Shown here: in pieces, positions 39,823 to 52,398 of the stretch
How positions within the stretch are numbered: the stretch's first letter is position 1
How the letters are laid out: every line of letters begins with the position of its first letter
Assembly: GCA_018881555.1 (NCBI GenBank)
Contig: JACAXG010000065.1
Coordinates: forward strand, 1,892,863-1,956,862
Source of the DNA: Amblyornis subalaris
Taxonomy: Eukaryota; Chordata; Aves; Passeriformes; Ptilonorhynchidae
Direction: 5' to 3'
DNA length: 64,000 bases
The notes under the pieces: generated by a model
Databases searched by the model: none
Told to the model about the DNA's origin: nothing
What the model saw: the letters and a program-made list of their open reading frames with translations, nothing else
Made by a program: the position numbers and the translations under genes

Positions 39823-39989
39823 GATTTAAAAATGTGGTTTATTTTCTCCAGTGTACTAGCATTTTTCCCCTCCTATTTTTATTTTTTAGTTTTGAAATAA
39901 GAACTACATTAGATTAGCCTGTAAAGTTTCACTACAGTATATTGAAACTGTGGAAGAAAAAGAACTCAATTTTGCATTTTTTATTTTCC

Positions 39990-40270
39990 CCATAAAAGCT
40001 TGGGCTAAGTTTTGGCACGGAGATTAATTCTAGGATTCAGGGAAGGGTTAACTCTTCAAAGGTATTCTTAGAAAAGCCTTTTGGCATGTAAAAGAAACAT
40101 TATGCACACCTGTAGAGTAATAGAATAAATATTCCAATTAATTATCAGCCTGAATTGTAGCTAGAAAATAAGGAAAAGTTCTCCAGTTCCCCAAATGAGC
40201 ACCCTGAAATAGCTAATAAAAATGCTGAAGCCCTCCTATTTAACACTGAACCATTAATTTTACAAATAAG
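39990..40270. promoter_or_regulatory. Candidate conserved non-coding element
   Basis: Contains CACGGAGATTAATTCTAGG, GAAGGGTTAACTC, ATTCCAATTAATTATCAGCC, GCTAATAAAAATGC and ACCATTAATTTTAC, a density of TAAT-type homeodomain words with intervening unique sequence. No coding signal. Confidence 0.3.
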
Positions 40271-41419
40271 CATTCCAGAAATTTTAATTTTTGCCACAAA
40301 TACTTACTATTATCTTCACTGGAAACTTTCTTCTTCTGAGAACTGCATAATCAAATCCTTAATCTATTTACATTTTCAGTTGCAGTTTACAAAATCAAAT
40401 GTCATGCAAAATCTTTGAGATGTTGTTCTTCAATTATTTTTTGCCAAAGCTATATAAACTCCATTTCCATTCAGTGACTAACTCACATTTATGTCTATGC
40501 AGTTGGGTACAGAAATTACACATCCACATTTGAGATAGTCAGGGAAAGCCACATAACAAAGCTTGCTGGATAAGCCCTGCAAAGTAAAATAGAACACTGA
40601 TAAATGTACCACCACACTGACACAGAAATCTGCTTTCTGGGCTCAAGCTGGACGCACCTTGACCAAGGCACAGAAAGTTCAAGGCACAGAAAGAGCAGCT
40701 CACATCCATTTGTATCACTTAGTATAGATAAAAAAGTTCAATTCAGCTTATTACACTAAAGTTTTCCTAAAATTTTACTTTCTTTTTTCCTAAAAATTAC
40801 TTAATTAGTTTAAAAATGCCTAGGAATGCAAATTCTGAATTTCACTTCGATGTGGTAAATCAAAGACACATAAGAAATTAATCAGTTTCCATCTTTAGAA
40901 ATTAGGTGGTACACCAAACATGGAACTCTTCTTCACTGGAAGAAAAAGCAGTTTAAAGACAAGAGCTGTCACGTATAGGTAGTATGCAATATTTTTACAA
41001 GAAAGGCAAGCATTCTATCCACTGACAGTATATGTCTTTCTCTGACATCTCTAATAACTGGACAAAAACGTACAAAAAGACAAGTTCTGGGAGTCATCAC
41101 TTGCGACTATATGACTATGTACAGCATTACTCATGACTCAGATCAAAACTTCAGTTGTTTAAGGGCTGAAAAAGACTTTAAGAGGATATATATCAAACAC
41201 TGAAGACTTTATTTTCCTTCATTACTATTTATTTTCTGGAAGCAGTGTGAAAATCACTGCTTTAAGTTTATACAGTAATTAGTTTCAAGGCAGAAAGAAA
41301 TTCATCCTTCCAACTGGTGCAAAGCGTCCACAAGATACAGGAAAGATTTCTAAGTCACCACTGTATTTCTGTAGAAGTTCCCAGTTCAGAGAAACTCTGA
41401 AGGTCAGCTGAGATTCCCC

Positions 41420-41720
41420 TACTACAGTACTGCCTACTACTACAAACAGTACTCCAGATGCAGCCTCACCAGTGCTGCTGAGTAGAGAGAAGTCAACGAC
41501 CTGCAGATAATGCTTCTCCTAATGCAGCCCAAGATACTATCGGCCATTTTTGCTATGAGGGTGCACTGTTGGCTTATAGCTTGCTGTCCCACCAGGACCC
41601 CCAACATTCTTCTCAGCAAAGCTGCTTTCAAGACTGCTGGACCCCAGCATACACCGGTGCCTGAGGTTATTCCTCCCAAGATGTAGGACTTTGCATTTCC
41701 TCTTGTTGAACTTCATGAGA
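41420..41720 (-). mobile_element. CR1 LINE, internal fragment
   Basis: On the + strand it runs through words antisense to CR1 ORF2: CAGTACTCCAGATGCAGCCTCACCAGTGCTG, AATGCAGCCCAAGATACTATCGG, CAGGACCCCCAACATTCTTCTC and GTAGGACTTTGCATTTCCTCTTGTTGAACTTCATGAG. A 79-codon minus-strand frame (41,440-41,679) reads RRMLGVLVGQQ...GCIRRSI...LYSAALVRLHLEYC, matching CR1 ORF2. The element's own 3' UTR and tail are not recognisable on the low-coordinate side, so this is an internal piece or one whose 3' end was deleted. Confidence 0.85.
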
Positions 41721-44700
41721 AATAAAATTATTTTAAAGTATATTTAGTAATCCAGAGATAGCCTTGGACTGATCAGCTGGACCACTAGATACCAACCTCT
41801 ACAAAAGTTCAAGAAATGTTAAAAAACCAAATTTTTTTTCAGTTGGATTAACTTTATATGGCAAGACAGCTTAAACATTCTTTCCTAGCACATGAATGAA
41901 TGCAACAGTTGTCTAAAAGACAGTTGAGCACAAGTAAATATTCACAGTAAAATTCAACACAATATGTTCGGAATGGTTAAAGTCCATGGATAAACTCCAT
42001 TTAGTCCCTGCTTATACTGGTCACTAAGAAACAAGACAAGACATGGGGGACCTCCTGATAATCAACACTTCTTCTTTTCCTGTGATCCATGTAGAAAGGT
42101 ACAAGTAGAGCATTATCACTTTTCTTTGTAAAGTACCTTTACTAAACAGGTCTAGAGAAATGGTACAAATCAACTCTACCACTTCTGTCCCTTCAGCTGC
42201 CTTGTCTAGCTTCACAGACACAACATGCTGCCCAGGATACTTGCCTTGGGTTCTTCCTCAAATTCTTCTGACAGGCTTAAATTTTAATTTTGTACTCTGT
42301 CTCCTGTTTAATTAACTTCCTCCTTTTGCCAAAGAACTTTTCATAGTTACATAGAACACTACCGTGTGCATAGGATTCGAGAGAGAACTAATAGCAATGT
42401 TATAGGCACCATTGTGGTGAAATCATGATATGAGACATTTATTAATAGTTAAAATTTCAAATATTTTTCCAATTTTTAAAAACAGATTTAAAATAATATA
42501 AATGGCAAACAATAACTAGACATGTAACTTGGATAAAATTCTAGTTGCTTAATGATATTTTGTTGGTACCTTATGGAGGCTGGTCCCTTTTATTTTCACA
42601 AAAATTGGAGAGCTTTGTAACATATATCTACATGTAAATAACACTTTCATGCTATACTATTTATGTATTTATTCCTATAACCTCATAGAATAAATCTTTC
42701 ATGAATATAATATTCAACAGATATTTCCAACTATTTTCTACTCGACAATAGTCAAAGTTCCTCACTATGGTCTCTGGAAACATGCACAGCCCCTGTACAC
42801 AGATTTAGCCTGGTTACAAAAGAAAATGCTTAGAGAAGGCCTTTGAAGAACATCAGCAACACATTTAGTGTTTGGAACCTTAATGAACTTCATCTGTTTA
42901 GCTTCTCAAAGAACAGTTTAAGAGGTGACGTAAGCAGCAACACTGACTTTAAATTGATATATTTACCATACAACATACCAAAATCAGGAAACAACATAGA
43001 GCAAAAGTAAGTGATAAAAATATAGCTATACAAGTTCAAATCAGGCTACTTACAAATGACAGCAAAAATAATTAACGACAAAGAATTTATTAAGTATTTC
43101 TGCATGATTTTAAATTAAGATTTAATTATATTTTTGGGTACCATTTTGCTTTAAAATGATGTCCTCCAATTCAGGTGCTCAATTATAATCAGCAATTAAT
43201 GAATGAAATACCTAAAATATATATTATGCAGGAAATCAGACTAAATGATCATGGTGGCTTTCCTTCTGCCTCAGATCAGAAAGAACATTTAAACGTATTA
43301 GCAAATCAGATTCGATTTTAAACTCATTTTGAATGCAATTGCTTAGAGAGAAAAGTAGGAGTTAGGCTTTACATATCTAACACAAATATGATCAAATATA
43401 TTGTTTACAATATTAGAACAATAAATATGGAAATAGTAAACTCATTTTCAAAAATACCATTTTTTCTTAAATGGCACCATCGAGTAAGCTCTTTTATTGC
43501 TTTGAGCAATCTCATCAACTTGCCTTGAAAGACAGCCATGCAACATGGCAGTAGCCTACATTTTAACTTACCCTTAGGGACTACTTAACCTCTTGTTTTA
43601 CTTTTTCCAGAAAAAAGCAACGGTAAGGATAACCAAGAGATGATATATATGTCATCACTATGTAAAGGTCAAAAAGGTTTAAACACATTGGGTTCTACTC
43701 ATAAATATTTGACTAATAGGAGTGTATTTTTCATCTTAAACCCTAAGATTTTCATCTCAGTATGCAGCAAATTATTCTGACTGAACATGTACAATACATG
43801 GTTCCCAAGTTGAATTTCTCCAGATATGTGCCTGAATGCCAATGTCAAAAATCAAGTACTGACAATAATTTCTCTTACCATTCCTTACATTATAAAGATA
43901 ATTGACTACATCAGTATGAGTCCTACAATGTGCCCAACTCTGAACTTGCTTACACCACCATTAATGATTTTGGATTCACACTGGAGTAGTTCAGAGCCTG
44001 GTTCTATACAACTCATTACTAACCAAGTGAGAGCTTCATTTAGCTTATAGATCAGAAAGAGCAAACTAGTTTTATTACAGGGGAACAGGCGACCTAGTCC
44101 AGGACTGCCTAAGTTTAGGCAACCTACACTGCCTCTTCAGATACCCTTGAAGCAACTGGTTTTAGTGCTACTGTACACAATTCCATAATATGGAAACATT
44201 CAAAAGCTTTCCTCACTGACAAAAAGTCAAAACAAAACAAAAACAACAACCAAGGAAAAAGAAAAAAAACAACAAAAAAATCCCCAAACCATCAGTAATC
44301 TAGAAAAATCTTTTAATAATTGAAATAAAAATTGCTTTGCTATGCAAAGAAGTAATTAATGGCTACTACTTACTACTCTATGGAATTATACACTTCTATA
44401 TTTCAATTATTTAATGTCTCATATAATGCATCTGCATCATCTTCTCTCTTAATTCTTGAACTGAAAAACAACAGATCTGAACAAGCAGCCATGTGATTTC
44501 AAAGAGAATGTCATCATATAAACCATTAATATTTTCCTTCCTAAAAACGAGAGAGGTGAGGAGGAACCTAGACAACAATTTCATACATTTACATGTTTTC
44601 CAGGCTGTTGGATTAAGCAGGTTTTTTCCGCCCAAATTGGTATGGCTTGAGTTAGATTTAAAATCTGTTCCCAGAGGAGGCTGATAAATGGATTAAAGTG

Positions 44701-45149
44701 GAACATAAATTCCCTATGTCACCCAGTCCCTTAAACCTTGATGTCAGTAACATGCCTAATAATTCCATTATTATAAACGTCAAATATGTTTTACATGTGT
44801 TAGAAAGAATAAATGGGTAACAGAAGAAATGGAAGACTCAAGAAACTGTAATGCTATTACAACGTTCCGTGAAAAAATATCTAATATCTATATTACAGTG
44901 TTCACCCACTAGTATTTTGGATTCTTATTTTCTTACATTTTGCACACTGAATGCAGTACTATGAGAGATAGAGCAGCGTATCCATTGTGCTACACATACT
45001 TTGCTTTCCTTTCANGGTGGTAGTTCTATAAGATAGCATAACAGACTGAAGCGTGTGCAAAGGCAGAATAAAAACTCACAGTGTGACTTTTTTTTCAGTA
45101 GTTAATTTGAGAAATGGCACATAAGAATCTTGCTTAGTAAATATGAGAA
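41721..45149. other. Gene-desert non-coding stretch
   Basis: This 3.4-kb stretch is AT-rich with no supported gene. It has an A-rich low-complexity segment at about 44,220-44,290 (AAAAC/AACA units). Short open frames such as 43,826-44,050 have no recognisable content. Confidence 0.55.
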
Positions 45150-45663
45150 TTTTTATTTTACTCAGCAAAATGAAATGCCTCACCTGAAGCAGTGTTTGTA
45201 CTGGATTTTAAGAAAGGTGTTGCAAAATACAGAGAGCAAAAAAAATGACAATCCTTTCAGAAAAATTACTTATAAGAAAGGACTGAAAGAACTGGGCTTG
45301 CATACACTACCAAAGAAAAACGGCAGAAGTGGATCAGCATTACAATAATCCTGAAGCCAGTAAAAAAGTCAGTGATTTATCATTTTCCCATTTCCTCAAA
45401 GTATACAGAGAAAAGTGCTTTCATTTTCAATCCACAGTCTTGGAATTTAGTATTAGAAACAAGATTTCCAAGTTCAAGTGGAGTAAAATACTGGAACATA
45501 TTACCAATGGAGACAATGAAAACCTTATTAGGGAAATCCACAATAACAAATTAGAAATATTTTGGTATGAGACAGTGCAGTTATATTTGATACTACCACA
45601 TACCTGATCAGACTGATTACATGATCTCCAAGTTAGCTGCATTCAACATTTCTATGATTCTGT
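45150..45663 (+). mobile_element. Old CR1 LINE 3' end
   Basis: A + strand frame reads NPFRKITYKKGLKELGLHTLPKKNGR, a worn form of the CR1 ORF2 C-terminus (LRELGLFSLEKRR). It is followed by 3' UTR-like words (ATACTGGAACATATTACCAATGG, near 45,489) and the terminal TTTCTATGATTCTGTGG tail at about 45,648-45,664. Divergence exceeds the copies at 20,996 and 27,996. The 5' boundary is uncertain. Confidence 0.75.
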
Positions 45664-48600
45664 GGTAAAGCATTCAAAGAATATTCCAACTCCATAAAAG
45701 TGAAAATATTTGATATGTAATGAGAGGTGAGAATTGCTGGATAATAAATAATAAAGCATTAAGCCTTTTAGAAGAAAAACAGTGAAAGAAACCTCAGCTA
45801 TTTAATATAATTGCATAAGTATAAGGTGACAACAGAAGTTTCACTACTGGGGGGGGGAAGAAAAAAATCATCCTTAATCTACTTCTGCATCCCTCCTCAA
45901 AGCTTATCTGATCTAAAACAATCCAAAGTTCCCTAAAAATTGTTATACGCCTAGAAGTTCCAGACTACATATAATAAGGTCCTAATTTTCAGGTTGGCTA
46001 ATCATATACGGCTCCTTTTGAAGTCAAAACAGCATTGTTCAGTCACTTCAAGCTATATAAGCAAACCTTTCTTGTTTTATTTTCTTTGCATGGGAGTAGA
46101 AGGAAGCAGACAGAAAAAAGACCCAAACTAACACAACAGCACACAATTCTACAAATTTAAGTTTATGTTGCCAGTTGTTAGGCACTGGATAAATCAACAG
46201 GTCAGAGAGTTTATGGCAATCTGTTATCTCTTTCACAATTCATTCTTAGGCAGAATTTGTTCCTCTTCCAGAGATTTTGTTAGAAAGCAATAAAGCTCAA
46301 TACTGGAGCTAGTTTTAGCCTTGTACTTACCTTTCTATTTGAAATACTTCTGGCTGTAAGAAGAGATACAGACAAGCTACCTAGTTAGTCTGTGGTACTG
46401 TTTCTGAAAAGTTAATAAAAATAACTGAGGCAATTCAGCAGAACATGCTGTCTCATAATAATGCTTGGGAAATATACTGCAAAACTATAAAATTTTGCTA
46501 GTTAGCAAAAAAACACAATGCAATCTATCAGTCAGTATACTTGTTATTTCACTAGTTGTATTAATGTGTTAATTTTGATTTGATATAGTTACGCATTATA
46601 ACATTACTGTTCTTATGTCAAACACTGAGAAACTTGTACATTATACCACGCATTTTGATGTACAACCTTCCTTCAGTCCTTCTCTTTATTACAAAACAGT
46701 TCCTAATTTCTAATTTTCCCCTCCTTTGCCTCACATAGAAAATAGTGCGCCTCTTCAGTACTTATTTTTAACTCTTAAAATTTGGCCTCACTTATTCTTT
46801 ACTGCCTACAGTTCATGTTACACATACTAAGCATTACCATAGCATCTTACTGAAAAAGCACGAGCAAAAAAATATATATTACTATATGTATTTTCGAAAC
46901 ATCTCCTCTGTCACGTATATTTTTGTATACTTCTGTGCATGTATTTTAATTCATATATATGAGTATGAGAGAAATTAAGTTTGAAAAATTTAGGCCAAAG
47001 CTGTTCACTGATTTGGGCTCTCCAGTGGAATACACTCAGGACCTGATTTTTCAGGGTACTGCGTTCAGTATTCTGTATGTTCAAGGTTCAACTTCCATTA
47101 AATTCAGTTCCATTGAAAGTGCTTAGCATTTCGTGCAATGATGCTCTCAAATGTAAATTCTTAGCAGAACATATGCAGGATAATCATATTGCTTAATGGC
47201 TGGCACCTAATTTAGACGTCTAATTTGTGAGGTTAATCCCTCAAGACTCTGCTACCATCAACAGAGAGACATAGCCTTGCATCCCTATCTCCTCCCATGT
47301 GTTGGCACTAATATTTCCAAGGCTGTTCAGTGAGTTGAATTCACAGATGATTTAGAAGAAAAATAATAGTTTTAGGTGGGTTTCTTGTATGTTAAGTTTT
47401 CAGCTGGATCAGCTGATCTGTCTGACCATGTATGCACACAATCAGCAGTAGCAGTACTACGAATGCACAGGTATTACTCTGAAACTGGCCAGAGCAGATT
47501 GCGATGATCTCTTTAACCGACAGCTTACGGCACCAATGTAACTAAATTAGATGGCTGGCACAGAATAACATGCATGTTGTGTGAAAAAAAAAAAGCCACA
47601 TGGAAAGAAAATTCCATCAAATGACTTCTAAGCTTACATAAAAAGTTCATAGAGGCAAGGACAGAATCCATATTCATTGAGTAGGAGTCCAATTATCTTT
47701 ACACTTAAATTTTCTTTCTACAGTTCCTGCTTCTTTCACCCGGTATACATTCCAAATTCTGCAACAAATAAGGCAGAAATCTTTCAGAAAAGAATCTAAT
47801 TCATCACATGACTACAGTTTTTTTTAGGTATAGTGAATGAAGCTGAAATCCCTTAGGGAAAAAGAAGTATGCAGTAGTTAATGCAGTATTTTAACACGTA
47901 TAGACAAAGAGGAAAAATTAACTTCAAATAATTGAATTTAAAACCAGAAAGGTATTTTCATATAGTTTCCTGTATCTGACTACAGAGAGCTTAAAAAGGC
48001 AAATCCAAACTCCAGAAACTGCATCATGAGAAACTACAGCAAAGTCAAGTGGCAGGGTAAGAACACTTTGGGCATGTTGCCATCTCAGCTATAGAAATCG
48101 ATTTTTAAATAACTCATCATTTTCAACATTCTTTTACATCTTGTTACAGAAAATACATAAACATGCAGCTTAGATCCATAAAAGTGGCCCAAGTCCATTA
48201 AAATTGATAGAGTTTCTATTGGCCACAGATCAGGCCCCACGAGTATAAAGCAATGTTCTCAATATACTGTAGCAATGCACTTTTTCTTAAGTACTTCAGC
48301 AAGCAAATAAGTGTTTTATAGAAACATATATCTATTATAATAATAGCACAGAAAACTAGATTAATTTGCTTCAATGACTTCTGTAATTATGAGGAACAAA
48401 TCTGTAGACACNGAAGGAAAACAATGCCTGCCTTTTTTAATTGGTATTCTGCTATGTATAACCATTCTATTGCTGTCATGTTCTTCACATTGTTGTGGTA
48501 TCAAGCAATCCCATGTACACTTTTAGGGAAAAAAAACCTATGGTGACTTATCATCTTGTGAAATGGCAAAACAGTTAATGTTTAACAGTGATGCAGAGAC

Positions 48601-51600
48601 CAACTGTTTCTTTTTTTTTTGTTTAATAAATACCGAAGATACAGGTTTTTTCACAATACAATCACTTTCAGAAAGTACACTAAAACCTATGGATATAAAT
48701 TAGATCATAAATTGAGGGTTCTCTTTGTTTATGAGGTAACAACTGTATCCTGTGGAGGTGTTTATTAGACCAAGTTAAGTGGAAGCATGATCAAGTTTTT
48801 TCTTTCAATAAAAAACTGTCAAATAAGAAAGGCTCAATTTCACAACAAAAAAAAAATCACACAAAATAGATGAAATTACCAAAAAATACTTCTAGAAGTA
48901 TGTTGCTGAAAGAAGTGGGATTAAAAGCATTAGAGAATTTTAAATAGCACCCCAATTAGTTGCAAATGAGACTCTAGTTTTAGGATAGTTCCCAACACCA
49001 GCATCTATGATCAATAGGTTGGAAAATATATATGAGCGCTAGCAGTCTTCTCATTAATTTTTTTACAGAAAGCAACATGGACCAGAGGTTCTGTCTATGG
49101 GATGATAAAGTAAAAAGCTATATGTAAAGGCATAAAAATCAAATCAAAATTTGCACTTTGTGCATGAATTGATTCCTCATTAAGATCATACTATAATTAC
49201 CTATTCTCCAAACATAGTGGTTTTAAGCTTTGTGGAGAATAATGAATGGTATTTTAACTCTGAACTTAGCTGTAAGTCACACTATGCAATCATCTTCTGA
49301 AAATAATGGGAGACATACTAATATCACACACTACCAGCTAAAACCAAACAAAAAGCAATGAACCAAAGGTCCATTACTTACTCTTCTACACCACCTGTGC
49401 CCAAGACTACCTGCAAAGAAGGATGGTCATTACTGGAAGTCCTCTGCCAGGTGTTTCACTCTGCCTTCCTGTCCTTATTTTTCCCCAATAGGTTACACGT
49501 CATCTTCATTTCCCCCCCACCCTCATTTGTCATTCCCAACGGTTTGTTTTTCCCATAATATTTTTCTCATTGCTTTCTTCTCAAAAGAAAACTATGTTTA
49601 TAGAATAGACAGACAGGAAACCAACCTCAAGGCAGAAATCAAGAGCAGCTGCCTCACGCAGACACCACGGAAACATCCAAAACCAAAGCGAGCACATAGT
49701 AACTACTTCCTGAGAACATTCCTCCAGCATCCAACTATTTGCAGCCTCCTTGAGCCAAATGTAAATTTAAGGTTTTCATGTCTTTTGTTTTTCTTACATA
49801 TTTCACCCAGTTGCTTACTGGATTTATGCAAATTTCCACCATCCACAACATCTTACAATATAGATGTCCACAACTTAATTACAGACGGTCTGATGTTTGA
49901 TACAGTAAAACTGGAAAGGGAGTTTGACTGATGGAAAAAAGTATTTAATGGACTCTTTCTGCTAGGAACATCTCATTTTTTTTTCCACTGGATTTTTCAA
50001 TGTTTCATTGGAATAGTTCTCTATTAACTAATTTAGGCAAAGTGGCTTATACTTTGCACACAGAATTTCTCATCTACGTTTTGCATTGCACCATGCAAAA
50101 TGCTTCTCTGCAGCAGTTCACATCTGAGGGCTGTTACCCCTCTGTGACAAAATGGTATTAGCCTCTCTCAGTTTCAGTGAACCTTCATGTCACAAAGTCA
50201 TTTGTTTTTTTAAAAAATGATTTTGAAATCTACAAAACCTTGATCCAGTAGGGGAGACTACAAGACATATCCAATGTATACATAATACATACATCAGATC
50301 TTTGCAGTTTGGTCCACAGACTGATAACTTCATATTGCAGTTCTAACCTATTTCACTTCTGTGTATTGTAGACTGAAGTGTCATTCATTAAAAAAAAATA
50401 AAGAACATATAATAATGAACAAGTGAAAAGAACACAGAAGTTATAGATAGCAGCATTAAGGTTTTTAAAAACACCTTCACCAGAAATTATCCCACAAGAA
50501 AGAAAAATGTTGTTTGTTTTGGTTTTTTTTCAAAGAAGCACTACTGACTGTTTTTAAAGAGGCAGTAGTAGTCATAGTGAAAGNCTATTTAATTATTTTN
50601 TTTAAAATGTATTTCTAAATAAAAAGCCATAATTATCATCTTTGGAAAGAGGAGGAAATTACCTTTTCTATGTTTCAAGAAAATTATATCCTTATGGCCC
50701 TTTAAAGTGGATATCAGATTGAAAGGAACACCCTCTTCCCTCCCAAATGCGTATCTCCTACTATACTCTTTGATAGAGCTAAAGAAAGTAAAGTACCTTT
50801 ATATTAAATACTACTTCTCATTAAAAGAATGCTCTTTTTTCAATTTTATGTATTATTTTTTGGTCACAGAGTGAGGAATGGAATCTGTAATTTGGCTTAG
50901 GTTGACTGTATTTTTTTTTACAGTGTGGTAATTAACGAGTTTCAAACACTTATATTTAGGCCATAGTATCAGAAACAGCTGTTCCTAGGAAGGCTTCTGG
51001 TTCCAAACAAAACTCACAAAAATTCATGGAGGATCAAGTGATAGAGGGTTCTTTGAGCATTCTCAATCAGAAACCAGTTTCACAAACATTCCTAAATGAC
51101 CGACCCTGCTGATACATATCCATGTTATTCGCTCTTCACTGAAGTTCTAGACTTTGTACTCTTGCAAGAAACTTTTTGAAGTTTCTGGTAAGATTCTGAA
51201 AAACCCTCAAAATGTGATCCAAAAGCTTTCAAGAGAGAAAGCATGTGAACCTAAAATCTATAAAAATTTAAAAATTCAGTTCTTAATCCATAGTTTTAAG
51301 CACCTGAAAGGTTAGGACTCCAGTAGCCTGTATGTCATCCATGAATGCAATTAAATCAAAGGGAGTATTTATATTTCTCAGTCACCTGCATGGTCAATTC
51401 TCTTCATAATCTCGTCTTTATATGTTGTTTATAGGATAGCATACTTATCTTTCAAGTTATAATAGTTATTAAAACACCCAGCATAAAATTAAGACTTGCA
51501 GTATACTTACTGATATTTAAATAATATTTAATAATACTGCTTGCCTAAGTTTGAGTCTTAAACTTCTATGTAAATCCAAGCACAAACTTAGATGCTTTTC

Positions 51601-51759
51601 TCCTAAAATTTAGCAGGAGCCTGTCCAAGGTTGCAGGCCCTGTCCGCATCTGCAGCTCTGCTGCCACAGCGTTTGTTTTTCCTTCAAATAGCAAGAAACA
51701 GTCATTTCCGCGTGACTTGCGAGAGGGCCTTGAAAGTTATACTTTTAGGCCGCAATACA
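45664..51759. other. Gene-desert non-coding stretch up to the CpG island
   Basis: This 6.1-kb stretch has no recognisable exon. It contains a conserved-element candidate at 47,390-47,580. A 134-codon frame at 49,527-49,931 has no recognisable domain and no splice context. On the minus strand a consensus-like splice donor (GTAAGT) lies at 51,510-51,505, which could belong to a divergent transcript from the CpG island, but this is a single short match. Confidence 0.5.
47390..47580. promoter_or_regulatory. Candidate conserved non-coding element
   Basis: The segment has AGCTGGATCAGCTGATCTGTC, TACTACGAATGCACAGG, AGATTGCGATGATCTC, TTAACCGACAGCTTACGGCACC and ACATGCATGT, with four CpGs in about 100 bases of a CpG-poor desert. 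No coding signal. The call is inference. Confidence 0.3.
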
Positions 51760-52290
51760 GCAGGGTTGGCACCCGCGCCCCGGTGCGGGCGCTCCTGCAC
51801 ACGAGCAAGACCCAGCACACCTCGGTCCCCTCTGCCTGCGGCCAGGGCCGGGCCGCACCAGCGCCGCCCCGCCAGTCCTCCCACCCTCACAGGCGCCACA
51901 GCGGCTCGCAGGAGCGACTTGTGGGTGCCAAACGGGGCACATCCTCAGGCGTGAGGCTGCCGGCGCCCTGCTCTGCCACACAGGCCCAGGGACCACGGCA
52001 GCCCAGCCGCGCGAGAGCCATGCATCCCCGCCCGCCGGAGCGGCTGCGCAGAACCGGGCGGCGCGGGATGGCCGCTCGCACCGCCCCCTTCGTACCGCCC
52101 CGGACGGGACGCGGGGCGGAGCTGCGGGAAGCGGGCGGCGCGGCGGCTCGTGGCGGCCTCAGCGCTGGGGCGATAGCAAAGGGTGCCCCGAGGTTGCCGC
52201 GGTTCCCCGCGCCGCCATCGCTGGCCTTCTGCCTCTCGCCGCGGCCTGCGCCACTCCCGCCGCCTTCGCGCGGCCCCGGCGGTGCGAGGC

Positions 52291-52391
52291 ATGAAGCTGA
52301 GCAAAGCCCAGTACGATGAGATAGCCCAGTTCCTGGGGCACGTGCAGCCCACCCGGCAGAGCCTGAGGAAGCTGAAGGAGAAGTTTCCTAG
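52291..52391 (+). CDS. CDIN1: CDIN1 coding exon 1 (CDAN1-interacting nuclease 1, partial)
   Basis: This exon encodes 33 residues, [20 protein letters not shown] followed by [13 protein letters not shown], plus two bases (AG) of the next codon. It matches the conserved N-terminus of vertebrate CDIN1 (C15orf41), in which the next residue is Ser, consistent with AG|C split by the intron. CDIN1 is a predicted PD-(D/E)XK-family nuclease that partners codanin-1 and is mutated in congenital dyserythropoietic anaemia type I. The catalytic part lies in later exons, outside this window. The exon ends in AG|GTAAGTG, a strong donor, phase 2. The start at 52,291 is preferred because homology begins there. 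An in-frame ATG at 52,183 would add 36 Arg/Pro-rich residues without known counterpart. No defects are seen. Confidence 0.87.
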
Positions 52392-52398
52392 GTAAGTG
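52392..52398 (+). other. Splice donor of CDIN1 intron 1
   Basis: GTAAGTG immediately after CCTAG gives the consensus AG|GTAAGT. It fixes the end of coding exon 1 in phase 2. Confidence 0.88.

Larger units (their letters stand above)
37401..41419. other. Gene-desert non-coding stretch
   Basis: This 4-kb stretch has no recognisable gene. It contains two conserved-element candidates (39,030-39,290 and 39,990-40,270) and a 13-bp-arm inverted repeat built around octamer-like sites, each listed separately. Confidence 0.55.

Noticed and set aside
49527..49931. 134-codon + strand frame
   Set aside because: No recognisable domain and no promoter or splice context. Length alone is not convincing in a 64-kb window.
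51717..52319. 200-codon + strand open frame in the CpG island
   Set aside because: It is in a different frame from the CDIN1 exon, has low-complexity composition, and is explained by the island's base content.
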